The notes below the pieces were generated by a model. That model was given only the letters and a program-made list of their open reading frames with translations, had not been told where the DNA came from and did not search any database. 64,000 bases of DNA from Magicicada septendecula (taxonomy: Eukaryota; Arthropoda; Insecta; Hemiptera; Cicadidae). Shown one piece after another: positions 33,700 to 47,208 of the stretch. A program made the position numbers and the translations under genes. How positions within the stretch are numbered: position 1 is the first letter of the stretch; each line of letters begins with the position of its first letter. Where the stretch lies: contig CM068367.1 in the NCBI GenBank assembly GCA_034769895.1, forward strand, positions 688,479,548 to 688,543,547, written 5' to 3'.

Positions 33700-36361
33700 G
33701 CCAGGAGATACAGTAATTAATGTGAAGTATATTGTGATACGCGTCGTTCAGCTGCCAGATGTTTTGCCCCTCTGATTTACAGAAGGCAGGTGAAGAACCC
33801 TTACGATGAGTGGAAGGGGCACCAGATGGCGCAACAGGCCTTCTCTCTCTTTTCCCCCTCACATCTCCCCTTCACCCACTACATGCTCGCTCTTCCGCGC
33901 TTTCTCTCTCCATCATTACTTCCCCTCCACACACACACACACACACACACGAGTACGAGTACATTGTACTAAATCATGGACCAAGTAAACGTTAACATTT
34001 CAATTAAGGGGCCTTCATTTTCGTAAAGTGGGATTCATTTTTTCAACTTCCTAATTCAATGCATTCGTTTTCCTTTCCCTTCGGCAGTAAACGTAAGCTC
34101 GTGTTACTTGTTGCATGTGGCATGTAAACAATTCACAATTGTCTAATTACGTAATGTAAAATACACACGAACACTCGTGTCTGCTGTCCGTCATTATTAC
34201 CTCCCTAACCCACACCTGTCATGTACACGTATCGCATTGTTGTCTGCGTCTGTGTCATCATCATTACCAGGACTTGCTCAGCGAATGCCTTCCCAGTCAT
34301 TCTACAGTGATTTCAGAGAACATCGTACCTACCGCTTAACCAGACCATCGCTCGATCTTGCAAAGGCCCGTCGTTTTGACCTACACTCTAGTAACCTTCG
34401 TGATGATATGCCATATTTTTGCCCAGCAAAATGTCCTGCTCTCCTGTTTTTGTAGTTTGTAAATGATATGTCAATTCTAATTTAGATGCGATACGTTTAA
34501 ATGATTCTTTGTCCGTCCTCGTTAATCCTATTGTAATGTTTTTCATACTTCTTTGTGCAGTCCGTAGATTCTGTATCGTTCTCATATTCGCTGCTGACAT
34601 ATTTTACATACGCGCGCGTGCGCACACACACACATAATAATAATACATATAAGTACCAATTTTCATCACTCAATGTTTGAAGTACCACTAAAACTTATTT
34701 CTCAGTCAAAAGTAATAAAAGTTATTATTCCCCGTCTCCAAACGGTAAATAAACAACGACGCAACACTACTCGAACAGTAACTTTTCCATGAGTGACTAA
34801 TCTGTGATTTAATCTTGCACTGAAACGATTTCGTATTACCGACTATATTATGAAATAATATGTGAAGAGAGCTGCGTCAACGTTTACCTATTCACCACAT
34901 TAATCTTAATAACACTTAATTCAGTTAGTGTCTTTCTGGCTTTTGCTTTCTCTCTGTCCCCTTCTATTCATTATTTTTACTTGTCTCTTTTCATATACGT
35001 ACGCAATACAAATATTCAACAGTGCAAGTGATGGAATTATTTACCTTCACACTCTACATTTACTAGCGTGTCAGTTCATTTTAATAAAAAAAGTTCATGA
35101 AGTTGTATTATTGCAATTCGTAAAAATTACATTCTCGTATTTTTTCCTTAAGTTTCTCCATATACACATCTACAGTCGCAATCTATTACATGCAAAAATA
35201 TACGTGGGAGAGATAGAAAAAGAGAGATGGTCATGTAGGAAGGGACGGAGAGTGAGAAAGGGTTGGATGGACGCTTTCTTTTTTGACCTCCGTTGAAACT
35301 TCACCATTTGTTTTCCTCGCTGCACGCTGTATCATTCGTATTTATAACCACTTTTCCATCTTCCATCCAAGGGTTCTCCTTCTTCAGGGCCACTTTCGGA
35401 GAGCAACGATTTCAAAAAAAGCTCTTACAAAAGTCCTCGTAACGTCTAAATCAATATTAGACGTTACTCCTACTCGTGAGCAGGAATACTTGCAGAATCC
35501 AAATGAATACAGTACTTCCTTCATTTCGAAAAGCTATCTTAGCAAGTGCTACTCTTGGTTTCACTTCTGACACACACATCTATTACCTTCTGTAACCGTG
35601 CTGCCCATCTACCAAAATTACTACACTCATTCAATTCATTTATCCGTTTCCACCCTTGATTCTTTTCCTCTCATGTACTTTATCAGTGACATCAGTTAAG
35701 AAGTGTTCTGACATTTATCTTTAGTTCTAATTGTTTAAGATATCATATAAGACTCTGATCATGTTAAACATTTCTTTTTCCGAATCACTTCATAAGGCCG
35801 GTTGCAGACATAAACAGTACACTCTAATTATACTGAAATTTATTCCTTACTACTGCAATACACTTTCGTACCTTTAATAAAAGGACACGCATGAAGGAAA
35901 TACAAAAAGGCAACTGACTGAGAGCAGTGTGCGTTTCATTCTTCTTTGCTGGACAGTAATCACTTTTTGCTGGACAGTAATCACTTTTTTGTGGCTCGAC
36001 AGTAACACTTGTATCGATGGATTTTATGTACTGAATTTTCAAAAAGGACTCAAATGGTTCGAAAAGGGGAAGAGAATAGGGCATTGGGTGTTGTCAAAAT
36101 CTGAGACCAAAAACATGGTTTTATCGAAAATGTTACTCTGAAATAATGTAATGTGAAACTGAAACTATGCACGAGTATGACGACGCTACATAAAGTTTAT
36201 ATGGGACGGCTCACCGCATCGCCACATGAACTATGATAACCAAAATATATACACTGGAATTGATGGATAAAACAGTACAGTCTAGTATCTAGATTCATAA
36301 AAGACGATCGTCGATTTTGTCTCTATAAAAGCAACAAAGATTACGTTAAAACGAGAGTCGC
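33699..36361. other. Non-coding stretch, no gene seen
   Basis: Open frames at 34177-34455, 34928-35296 and 35283-35570 have no recognisable domains. A 22-bp unit with GCTGGACAGTAATCACTTTT is duplicated at about 35947-35990. Confidence 0.5.
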
Positions 36362-36935
36362 AACTAGGGTCTGCGTCACCCGGCGTAAACACGGTTTGCG
36401 CCCCCCTCCCTCTTCCGTGAGAAAGTCTTTAGCAAGTTTTCTTATTCCATTTTGCATTACATTAAACAATACTGATTTAAAATCAGTTTGTAATTTTCTT
36501 AAATTTATAAGATAAGCTACAGAAATATATTATAGCCCTAATTGGGTCAACAATTTCAATCTTCAGCTCTTAATTTTAGTTAAAAATAATGTAATTTAAT
36601 TTTGTATATGGCAGCGTATAGGCTTAGGAAACAACTGACAAAACAAAACACACAATATCTAGCAACATTATTTTTTAATAATTTCACAATTACATAAAAA
36701 GTCCATTGTTTTTAACTTATCGTCTTCAGCATTGCCTGCTTATTATGAAAATGGGTCTAAAGAATGACTCATAAGTTTTTCAAAGATTTAGTTGTGAACT
36801 GTTTTTGCAGCGAATATTCTGATGATCTCATCACACCAAATAGACGATGGTATCTTGAGGTCGACTGAAATAATATTGACAACTTGCCCCATGTTGCTTC
36901 TTAAGAAATTTTTAACAATTTTCAGTTATTCAAGC
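36362..36935 (-). pseudogene. hAT transposase 3' end relic, copy 1
   Basis: From about 36910 leftwards, the minus strand reads MGQVVNIISVD, then WCDEIIRIFAAKTVHN, a degraded form of the hAT tail 'MGQDRLSNLSIISIEHE...DEIIKIFAAKKAHS'. Left of it lies AT-rich DNA and a G/C block at 36360-36420 (ACTAGGGTCTGCG, then CGCCCCCCTCCC on the plus strand) of the kind seen at ends of ZMYM-like hAT elements, which may be the transposon's 3' end. It is old and broken. Confidence 0.45.
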
Positions 36936-37319
36936 TAACTTCCCCCGAAGGAACGGTTCAGTACGGTTCGGTATAGGCTTCAGTCTTTACAGTCTTCACG
37001 TTCATCTTGTGTATTTTATCACCATTTAGAAACCTAAATTTATCACTAATTTCTGGAATCGGGGGTTTTAGCTTGTTAACAATATTGGGGGTCAGGAAAT
37101 TCAGTATACAAATACTACAGTACTTTGTCGTTTTCATGACCCTAGCCCGGCGACCGGGGCACATGAACACCCCCTACTTTGTTAAAACAGTTGTCCACGT
37201 ACACTTTGATATAAACTGCTAGCCATTTCTTATTTTTCTTATGCTAAAGTTCAAAGCACTGTTACTTAAAAGTTTATTTTAATTAAATTCGTTCCGATAT
37301 ATTCCTTATACTGTTTTTC

Positions 37320-37520
37320 GCTGATTAATGACTCATACAGTTCTTTCAAAGGTTCAACTGTGAGCCCTTTTTGCAGCAACGATTTTGATGATCTCATCAC
37401 AACAAACACACGATGTTCTCTTGTGTTCATCTGAAATAATACTCCGATTTGAAAGTCTATCTTGCCCCATGTTAATTCTTAAGTAATTTTTAACAATTTT
37501 CTGTTTACTAATTTACAGCC
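37320..37520 (-). pseudogene. hAT transposase 3' end relic, copy 2
   Basis: Direct repeat of the 36770-36930 segment. From about 37475 leftwards it reads MGQDRLSNRSIISDEHKR, then CDEIIKIVAAKRAHS, the C-terminal dimerisation-domain tail of hAT transposases. Both copies point the same way, so either two insertions or a local duplication produced them. Confidence 0.5.
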
Positions 37521-37526
37521 AGTTAT

Positions 37527-37686
37527 AGCGTAATAACCGGGAATTCGCGGTGATAGGACTAATATTAGCGTAATAACAGGGAATACGCGGTGATAGGACT
37601 AATATTAGCGTAATAACCGGGAATGCGCGGTGATAGGACTAATATTAGCGTAATAACCGGGAATGCGCAGTGATAGGACTAATATT
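37527..37686. repeat. 40-bp tandem repeat, four units
   Basis: Exactly four units at 37527, 37567, 37607 and 37647. The unit begins AGCGTAATAACCGGGAAT and ends GATAGGACTAATATT. Units differ by one to three bases, so the amplification is recent. The first unit adjoins the hAT relic. Confidence 0.95.
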
Positions 37687-39860
37687 TGTATTTTAGTAAT
37701 ATTTTACTTGACGCAAGTATAAATGGAATATTAAATTTTTTTAAATTGCCTATGCTTTCTTTTCACTAAAAATGCATGATAGTAATTACGAAAATTATCA
37801 TACATACAGACACGCTATATTTCCTTCTTTCCAATGAGGCACAAAATGTTCTTGGCAAGGGCTTGCGCATCTGTGCAATCAATTTAAATCTCATGTTTTG
37901 ACTACACAAGAAAGTTAGTAGACTTCATTCAAAACGAATATTACAACATAAAGGATAGGCCTATGTTAAGGTTAAGCTAAAGTCATCAGTATTTAATTTA
38001 GGTCTGCAGAGAGTCTGGGAATATTACACTCAAAAAATACTCTATACATTACACATTAATATACACGCACATTATGTGGCTATACTTATTACTGAGCCAC
38101 TACAGGTACAAACCAGTCGAAGACTAACAAACCAGTCGAAGACTGAAGGACTACGAACTTATTACTTGTGTAGCTTAACGTCGTCTTTTGCATGGCTTTC
38201 ACTAACGTTTTCATTACAATTTTTAATTATTTTACCGTTACGGCAGCTAATAGTGCGAACTTGGAAAGTTTATACGATAAATATACAGTGAACGCAAGAA
38301 GCAAACAGATCAAAAAGACCTTCCAAACAAAGTTAGAGGTTTTGAACAATCTCTCGGATCTATAATTTTACATGTCGTGTAGGTACTGTGTGATCCTGGT
38401 TGTAAGGGTTGACAATTTGTACAAGGCTTTGAAAGACAGAGTACAATATTGTTAGTGACTAACATAGCAATACCTTCTGCTCTACACATAGAGTATGTCT
38501 GAAGTACGAATCGGATAATACGAGAAAGTTGTAAGGTGAAGTAGGAGGTTTATGAGATAGTTGTGATATGGTTTTTTTTTTTTGAAGGTTAGTTAAAGAA
38601 CCTACAGAGCAGATTTGCGAATAAAAACGGTGCTGTAATGAACTTAAGCTATATGACCATCAGATAGCGTTCCAGATTAAGTACACTTTGATACAAAAAA
38701 TCGAAATACACCAACAGTTTTATGTATCCAAGGCTTATTCACAATCGATAAGATTTGAGGGGAATATGAGTCTGTTCTGTTACAGACTTTAAAAGAATAC
38801 AGTTAGTCTTCCCATTCTAACATTGTACAAATTAATATCGGTGTTTATATCCGCGCGTAAAAGTGGTTTATCACTGACCACTGCTGACACTGACCGATTT
38901 TGACATTGACATAGCACCGTTTCCGGTACGACAATACGCATGTAATTTACGGTTGTCAGGTGACACGGGTAACCAGGTTAGACGGTGATTTCTGCTATTG
39001 TTGACATAAATCGTGGTGTCGTCTGGCGCGGTAAGGCGATGTAACTACGTTGCAAACATTTCTATTTACAATTATAATATTACGCGACCCACAAATGCCT
39101 AATGAGAACAAAAGAATGTAATTGGGTCAATGTCTAGTTAATTTGCATTATATTGTGTACGTGTAACACATGTAACACAACCACATCAACATCTTCATGT
39201 AAGTAAATATTTTCTTACCGCTATACAAGTGCCGGTTTTTATTTTTATGTAATTACATAAAATACGCGCTACGTAAGATCATATTTTCTTGCTTTACACA
39301 TCTGTGTGTATAGCTGTTATGCACATTATGTAAGTGTACATAATAGGCCTATACTTACAATAATGCATGTGAAAATATACATATAATCTGCCTCTTTTCC
39401 TCTCATAGACAGATATGTAGGATTATGATATACGTATCAACGTGTAGGCCTGTTTGTTCAGACGGGTATCGATTACTCGCATTAGAAATGCGATGTTAGA
39501 GCAGGATACTGCGCAGCCAATGAACAGGACTTTTCAGTTCTACAAGCATTTGTCAGTTCTGTTTACTTCTTGCTGTAGAGACCACGTCAAAGAAGAAATC
39601 ACGATACACTGGAAAAACTAATCGTTCTGGAAAAACTAATACACAGGAAAAGTTATCTTAGGTGGCAAAGAACGAAATTCAAGGCATCATTTTACAACCA
39701 CTGCCGAAGAACCTGAGTAAAGCAGAAGACCGACAAGGTACCGACAAAATCCACAACATATGTATTGAATGGATATACCCTATTTGCGTCAATTCCAATG
39801 TACGTCCAGATCCATTTTACATCATTAAGATTAGACTGATTCATTGTTTATACCACAGCC

Positions 39861-39891
<31 letters not shown>

Positions 39892-40440
39892 CTTCTTCTC
39901 CTCATTGCAGGATTATGTCATAACATAGTGACCAACGTAATTCTAACACAACTCCCTAACCAATCAACAACATCGAACGTGATACTGACTGCGTAGGCTA
40001 CTGGAACTTGATTGTGATCTACTAATAATCGAACGTATTGTGAGCAACATGACAGTCCAGAATGTCGCAAAAGTACAAATCACTCGTACCAAATGAAAAC
40101 TGTTGACACCGAGATTATATTTTGCGTCATTTGTGACTTTGGTTGAGTCTAAATGTAAGTGTAGATGGCGCTACCGGTTACTTTACAACGATTGTTAGTC
40201 GTACCCCCTAATTAATGCGAAGTAACATTCGCTACTGTTTAATAATCTTAACGTATTCAATCAATCACCGTTATTGTTATTTGCAAATTATGCTCAGGAG
40301 ATTACTATATTCATGAGAAGTATAAATATGATAAAAGCGATTAATAAAACTTATGATTGTTTTCACTTTCCCTGTGCCTTTGGTTTTACCAGTATAAAGA
40401 TCCTATCCACCTAATAATATATACAATTGAAACATACCTG

Positions 40441-40480
<40 letters not shown>

Positions 40481-41800
40481 ATTTATTTACAAATTTTCGC
40501 GTTGACTTCAATTGATTTAAGTTTAAAAACCTCGTTTCATTCCGTTTTTATTTCAAGTTGTGAAACTCTATACGTTTCGTAACAGTGTTATTAAAATACG
40601 TCTTATGCGAAAAAATTATTTTCCTAAGTTCTACGAAGCCGAAATAGTAAACATCTTTCTAATGGCCGCGATTTTGAAACTGCCCACCCGAATTTCTTTT
40701 TCCGAAGCTTAAATGGTAGGGAAAGCTCAGTTTTTAAATATGCTTTAATGCCAATTTTTTTATGAACTCTCTTACAGAAGTTATGTAACGTTGAATTTGC
40801 ACTTGCGGATAAACAGACTAAAAAATGGGTCGGTTTATGCAGCCTTTCGTTGTTCCCACAGGTTTATGTCAAATATATTATAAACTCATCGCAGAATACA
40901 AAAAGAATAAGCCCTAATTTAATACAAAACTTAATTTCTTCGACCAAATACTTCTAACACTTGCAAACGCAGGTGTTTCCTTTCACAGAATGTAAATATT
41001 TCGTTTCTGATGGTGCTAGTGAGACAAACAGTGCACAGTCCCTTAACCAAGAATTTTCTATAAGGTAAGAAATACTTGTTAATAGAAACTTGTTCTATAC
41101 TTGTTATAGAAATATTTGTTAATATAGGCCTACGTGTGTGTGTGTGTGCGCGCGCGCGCGCGTGTGTGTGTGTGTTTATACTGTGTATACAGTTATACAA
41201 GCGTATGCATAAGAGTATAATTTATTTGCTTAACACACGTTTCACAGACCTAAGTCATCATCATAAGTGACAAATTTATCAACCTACCTACATTTACTTA
41301 ACTTCATGTAATTACAATGTCTTTTTTACGTTGTAGTAACAACACATATATACATAATTCAGTTAAAATGTAAGGCTTTTGCGTCCGAAACTATTGTACT
41401 AAATTACACTGATAATTTTAACGTGGCCGATATTGTTTGTTCGCGCGTGCGTCTTGGTATTATAAATTGTTTTACATATTATTTTAAATAAGGTGAGAGA
41501 AAGAGATGGTGTTGATGGCAAGAGGGAGGGAGGGGGGAGAGAGAGAGAGAGTACATCTATTTCTTATGATGCAGATTTGTAAGGTGAATGATTGATAATA
41601 GTGACATTACATAGGAAACAAGACATAGTCTACCAGAAGGAAACCAGGAACTTCACGCATACAATAAGATGATTAAGTCCAAGTCAGTGCAGCGCAGTAC
41701 GTAGCTGGAAGTTTGCGAAAGAAAGGCCCTACAAAATATAGTTTACACGGTCCAGTGAAAGAAAACAATACCTGAATGATACTCTTTAGTAATTAGTTGT
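37687..41800. other. Long AT-rich stretch with microsatellites, no gene seen
   Basis: No coding motif. Simple repeats: (CTT)n 39862-39899, (CA)n 40442-40478 and (TG)n(CG)n(TG)n 41132-41175. TAGGCCTA occurs at 37956, 39344, 41125 and 41800. Confidence 0.6.
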
Positions 41801-41809
41801 AGGCCTACA

Positions 41810-42060
41810 AGAATAGGCCATGTAGAAAGGATGGAACAGGAGAGGATACCAAGGAAGTCGACAAAGGAACAAGTTCTGGGAAGGGAAGAACACGAACAAG
41901 GTAACGATCAGGAAGGATGCAGGATAGTTACTGGGTGTATTAATTGTGATGCGTCACAGTAAGAGATTGTTTGGAGAGGCTAGAATCCAGAAATGGACTG
42001 CTACAGGACTGCTACAGGATTGCTACAGGACTGCTTCAGAAGAAGATAGGCTACACATTA
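41810..42060 (+). pseudogene. LINE 3' coding relic with short tandem repeat
   Basis: The plus strand reads GHVERMEQERIPRKSTKEQV, the 'GHVxRMxxxRIPKK' tail of LINE polyproteins, and ends in ARIQKWTATGLLQ-like sequence. The 11-bp unit CTGCTACAGGA is repeated four times at about 41998-42040 in what would be the last codons. No catalytic core remains. Confidence 0.45.
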
Positions 42061-42329
42061 ATTTTTGTAAAATATACGTTATACAAAATAAATTATTTAA
42101 AAAAAACACTGTTCTTACGCTCATGTTTATTTATGTATTTTACTCGTAAGGTGTACGACGACTGCAGTACAAAAATCATTTGCAGCATGTCTGTTCTAGA
42201 CAGTAATTATGTACGGCCAGTATATGATATGGGCACATACGATTGTACGCTGCTGGTCTCATTACTATTTGGGCACTGGAATCAACCCGATGCGTATTAC
42301 AATAAACAATAGATGTAGTTTATGAAAAA

Positions 42330-42790
42330 AAAACCTTGAATAGAGCGAGGCGGCAGGTGTCAAGACACCGGAAGAGCGTATTGTGAGCTGAAGATGCCTA
42401 CATATCAGTGCGTCCCGCTGGTACCACCATGCGGGGCGTAACCTTGAAGTGCAGTACAGTATTCCTCGGTCCGTCTCCACTTGATTTATCACCCGGCCGA
42501 CTCGACTGTTCTAATAACCCTTTTACTGACAGCCGACATGTGGATTACACGCAGTTAATGGCCGCAATAAACCGGCGGATACGCTGTTACCTTGGACGCA
42601 GCGTAACGAGCGATACACCGAACCCAACCAGTCCACAGTCCAGTAGCAGTTTTACAATTTTGTTTTCTTCCCAAGGATTACACGACGGGTCTGTCATCAG
42701 GTGCGTGGAACTTGCGGACGTGGGAGATGCGGTTGATTACTCCGTTGGCAATTACGACTCGTGGGACTCGCAGGGGAAGATTTAAAGAAT
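42330..42790 (+). other. GC-richer patch with 125-codon open frame, unassigned
   Basis: An open frame from 42408 to 42785 (starting MRPAGTTMRGV) lies in a block clearly richer in G and C than its neighbours. The peptide has no membrane segment or recognised motif. A T-rich run ending CCCAAG (about 42673) and a GTGCGT at 42701 could be splice signals, but nothing links them to other exons. It might be a host exon or part of an unknown repeat. Confidence 0.25.
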
Positions 42791-43879
42791 TAATATGCAG
42801 AATTTTCCACAAGTAGGAACAAGAGAATCGCACAACTTGTGGTTTTTAGAAGATGTTTTGTCAAACTAAGACGATAAGTTAGGTAAACGTAACTTTGTGT
42901 TATGCGTCTTCAACTTTTATATAAATAAATGTGTATTCATACGTAATAACATAAACAAAAAATAACAAATAAATAACAAAAATTACAAAAATTACAAAAT
43001 GCTCCTATTACACGAAAATCTGCATATATCTTCGTGATTACAACAGCTTTTTAATGTGGCAGGCTTTTATAATTCTCACGTACAGTTCAATAACTTTGAC
43101 TTAAGGTAGTATGAATACCAAATGTCCAAGAGCATCGACCTTATTAAGTTCTCGTCTGGGCTTTCTAATCCCTTCTTTTCAACTTCTGCACGAATCGTTT
43201 AACATACGATTGTTAAGCACGCGTATCCCCCAACACACATACAGCCTCGAGTGGTCAAGAGTGGAAGAAATCTTAGTGAAGTCATACATTTTTCTCAAAA
43301 TACAAATAGAAAGTACTCTTCTCCAATCAGTTGCTGCACAATACTCTCTAATGTCTCGCCCGAAGTATCCGACTTCATAGTGGACGATAAGGCGATATTT
43401 CGTAAACATGTTATCCTTGTGGATAAGGACCGGTATCTGCTTCTTCCAAGACGTGAGAGAAATTCCCCTCCTGAGACACGGGTTGGCTGTGTTAATGAAC
43501 ACATTCCACAAACTGTTTTCATATAAGTTTTGAGGGTCTTTTACAGTATTCCGTTCACCGCGAATGATTTACTCGTTCCCAGTTTTATACAAGCTTTCGT
43601 CATTCTCCTAATGGTTGCCAGCAGGCTTCATCTGTGGTTCGTTCCACAGTATATCCAGCAGAATTCGACCACACAATTCACAATCTTCTGAAGAATAGTT
43701 AGGCTATAGGTTTAGTGCTTACTTCAGTGGTTTCACCTGTTGTCAGGCTACCCCTGTGTTTCGCTACCTCTGCTGAATATTGGTGAGACAGCATTTAACA
43801 GGTCCAAGTGAAGCGCCTAGAAAGCGTACAGCGGAGCTTGTCCTTTGCACTTGTCGGTATTACCGATAAACGACAAATC
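42791..43879. other. Non-coding stretch, no gene seen
   Basis: Overlapping open frames at 43111-43526 on both strands lack a convincing family match. Confidence 0.5.
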
Positions 43880-44150
43880 AGGCCAATAGTAAGTTTTCAG
43901 CGAAAAACAAACAGAATAATGAGAATGCAGGGAAGAGAGAAAAATGCTAATAGATCAGTAAGAAGAAAAAAGAGAATACATAAGAAAGGAACTGGAAAAT
44001 GTGGACAACCGAGTAATTAAGTGAGTAAAATAAGAAAATTTACAACTATGTAAACATAATAAAAAGAGTATGTCAACCATGGGGCTTAAGCTGTAGTCAC
44101 GGAAATGGAAATTTCCTAGTTACGGAGACAGCGGTGGTAGAGCCATTTGA
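43880..44150 (+). pseudogene. LINE pre-RT linker relic
   Basis: The plus strand reads ANRSVRRKKRIHKK, then (changing frame) ELENVDNRVI, SKIRKF, CQPWGLSC-like and TEMEIS/LVTETAVVE. This follows the insect-LINE linker 'ANRxCRRKKRExxxKELENVEE...IRKFYKxVNxIKxGYxPR...AVRDEDGNLVTE'. Several frame breaks. The RT domain that should follow is missing. Confidence 0.4.
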
Positions 44151-46792
44151 CTAGATACTTCAAATGGAGAACGGGTTCGTAGTACCAGACAGTGGAGGTT
44201 GAACATTTTCCGGTTTAGTTGGAAGATTCTGTACAGGCGTCTTAAGACGGAAGTGCTTTCTGAAGAGACTTTTTTACAATTGCCTCTACTCTTATGTTCT
44301 CTTATAGTGCCCATTCTACCCCTCCAAGAAAACTTCTGTATTTCTTAGAACCCTCTAATCTAACCGTGATCCTCTTTTTCAGAACCAAAAAGACCCACTC
44401 TTTACGGCAAAAGTTTTTATGAGATTCGCTTTGTTTTGCGTCCAGTGTTTCTTCAGGTTAGCAGCGTTTCTTTTTCATGATACCTGTTTTCCTGTGTTAT
44501 TCTACATTTACTGTCCTTTATGGATCTTTCACCAAATGACAGATAGATGAAAGTCTGTCTCAATTCCAAACATGAAAGTCTTTGCCATTTGAATATCCAT
44601 TTTGGCTGTGACATCTCTTCCAATCGTTTCGCTCTTCTTACTTGCGTGTGTAGCTTCCGAGGTCTCATTTTCATAATAGGCAACCGACGTTTTGAGGTTT
44701 GTATAACACGGTTTGTACGCTGCTCAAATATTCGTATGGGAGACACGAAGACATTAGTGTGGACTGCCTACAGAGTCCTGAGATATGACAGGGGAGTAGA
44801 CCTCTAGAATGTGTGATGCCAGAAGACATCATTACGTGAGCATAGAACTTGGAATTTCCCTCCTTTCCTTTGCCTTGGAATGTCCTTTTCCTTCTACATT
44901 CCTTCCGATTCTCCAGCTACTACCTCATCGGGTTTTAGCAGCAGTTTTCCTCTCCAATATTTGTCCCCTAACCCTTTGTTCGCTTATCGACATCCAACAA
45001 GTCTGTTGGTACTTGGGGCGAAAAGTTCTCGCTTTGTCGGGAGTCATTTCTTGTCTGTGTCAATGTGGTGTACCATTTATAGGTGAAGTTGAGAAAAGCT
45101 ATTGAATCCGCGTCTTGTCCTTTATAGCCAAATCCTCTTATACGTTTCATTATTGTGGGCCGCATAACCTTTCAGCGACTTTCGTATGATACTTCAGCTA
45201 TATATTACATAATCTTTTTCTGGTGTAAACAATCTCGAGAGTCCAGGTTACCATGCAATTCAAGTTTATTAAGTTAATCAATATTAAACGTACGTTATCG
45301 TTATAAAAGTACAGGATTGCCATTGTAGATTGTCTACACGCTGGAGATCTCTGAACCGGGTACAGTCTCGGCTCTAGTTCACTAAAACTCTGGCCTTGAA
45401 TATTACTTCCAATTCGTTTTGCCGTATGCGTATGATGCACTTTAGCGTTTTGTGCTTTTGAAATATTTGTTCCTAATATTATTTTGTTGCTAATATTATT
45501 ATTATGTCGTAAGTATAATTTAGAATCAACACAATTATTATGGGATGGAATAGGAATTAACACAATAAACTTGCATTACGGGAAGTTGCCCAATTCTTTA
45601 CTTCAGACCAGATTAATTTAATTAATTGAATTCTGGGTTACACGGTTGAAGACGGATAACTCCACTGTGTCCCATCGCAGCTAAAATTTTATAATAGCCT
45701 ACGTAGCGAATATAGCGCTGTTTATTCTGAAATATTTGGTTTGATTCGTAGAGTTCAACCTTTAACGTGTCGTGTCTGAAATGAATACTGTGATTTTCAA
45801 ACCACGGTTTCATATTAGCTTTTTTAGGAGACGAATTGGCTGCCCTCTCTATATTTACGACCAACAACAGATTTTTTTGAGCAAGATAAACATTAACTTT
45901 TCCAAAACCATTTCACGATGGTAATATACTTCTGAATTATAGTTTGCTTATTGTATGCGGAGGCTTTCAAACAAAAGCGATCCATCTGCGGTTCTTTTCC
46001 ATATAATTCCAATTGATTAAACAATTTTATTGATTTGTTTTTCGCTTGGATACACTCCCTCTTTCTTTAGTTTTAACACTTATTTCCTAATGGTATAAAC
46101 TTACCTTTCAGAGACGTAAAATTGTTTAATTATATGTACAAATATTTTTAGTCGTAATTTTTTTTAATTAGGTTTTGTCAAATCGTCTAAAGCGATTACA
46201 TTTTTGCATAACTTTCTTAAGGGTGAAAGAAACAAAGACGATGGTGTTTCTAGATTTTTTCAGCAGTCTTAATCCTTTTCAACTTGGAAACGAATAAATA
46301 AATATTAGCTTTTATAGCACGTTCTAAACTTTGTTATGAACCAATTAAGCGTTTTCCAATCCTGGCTTTCTCTGTCATAAATTCGATTACATTTCTTATT
46401 TCCTTACACTGCACTTGGAGTTCTTTCTCCTCCTCTAGTTTTTATCTAGCTCTTTTCGGATAACTCTTAAGTACTTCTTATCTCGGAGTCTCCAGATTTG
46501 ACTTTTATTTGCCAAAAAAATCTTCTAAAATGTGAAAATTGACACACAAAATACTAAAAGTAAACTGTTTATTAACAGAAGTTAGTATACATCACCTTTA
46601 ATGAGACTTTTTAATAATAGTTAAATCAGCAAAAGACAAAAATTGTAATTCCATGTGGATTTTGTATCCATTCTGTTTCCATTTTACAATTGAAAACAAA
46701 ATTGCAATATAAAATTTCCATTGGGCAAGTAAATTATTGCTTTCTAAAAGTCCTGTTTACACAGTGTTTAATCTAAGAGCTATGCTGTTGAT
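44151..46792. other. Non-coding stretch, no gene seen
   Basis: Several open frames of 60-120 codons (44453-45563) overlap on both strands and show no recognisable domain. Confidence 0.5.
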
Positions 46793-47208
46793 CAGTGGCG
46801 TAACTACGGGGGTCCCCCCATAACCCAGAATTCAGCAAAATTCCGTAATCACTTAGGTCTATTTCTAAGCCAGTTTCGTATGTTAAAGTAAGGTTTATAA
46901 ATGATTGTAGAAAGAAAAGGAATTATAATATTTGTAAATTAATAAAATAAAGTTGGTTTACTTAATAATGAAAATCATTCAACATATGGTAAGTAACGTA
47001 GCATTAAGAAACAATTACGCACGTACCAGGAAACGAAGGCAGCGACTAAAAATGAATATGTTTATACAATTATATGGCAATATTTTTCCTGAATTTCCCA
47101 TTTGTCCCGAAGAAAATGGAGCGGGGTCAACCTTCAAGCTGTCTCATCCCCCCCCCCCGCAGAAGCTAGTCTAACCTCACCCCCTGAAGCAGCTCCTAGT
47201 TATGCCAT
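46793..47208. mobile_element. hAT-like MITE
   Basis: The left end CAGTGGCGTAACTACGGGG (46793-46811) and the right end CCTAGTTATGCCATT (about 47195-47209) are imperfect inverted repeats of the CAGTGGCGTA type, with G/C runs just inside both ends. About 416 bp, without transposase. No clean 8-bp target duplication, so an older copy. Confidence 0.55.

Noticed and set aside
33424-33995. Frames running through (CA)n as His/Thr or Val/Cys repeats
   Set aside because: Translations of microsatellites, not genes.
36830-36850. CTGATGA followed by TCTCATC as another hammerhead core
   Set aside because: No GAAA at the right distance and no stem II; it is part of the hAT coding relic.
43111-43526. Open frames on both strands, one with WKK..IPVLIHKD resembling a LINE 'WKxAxVxPIxK' segment
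   Set aside because: The resemblance is one short stretch with no ordered neighbours; too weak to call.
44453-45563. Several 60-120-codon frames
   Set aside because: Mutually overlapping on both strands without any recognised motif; likely chance.
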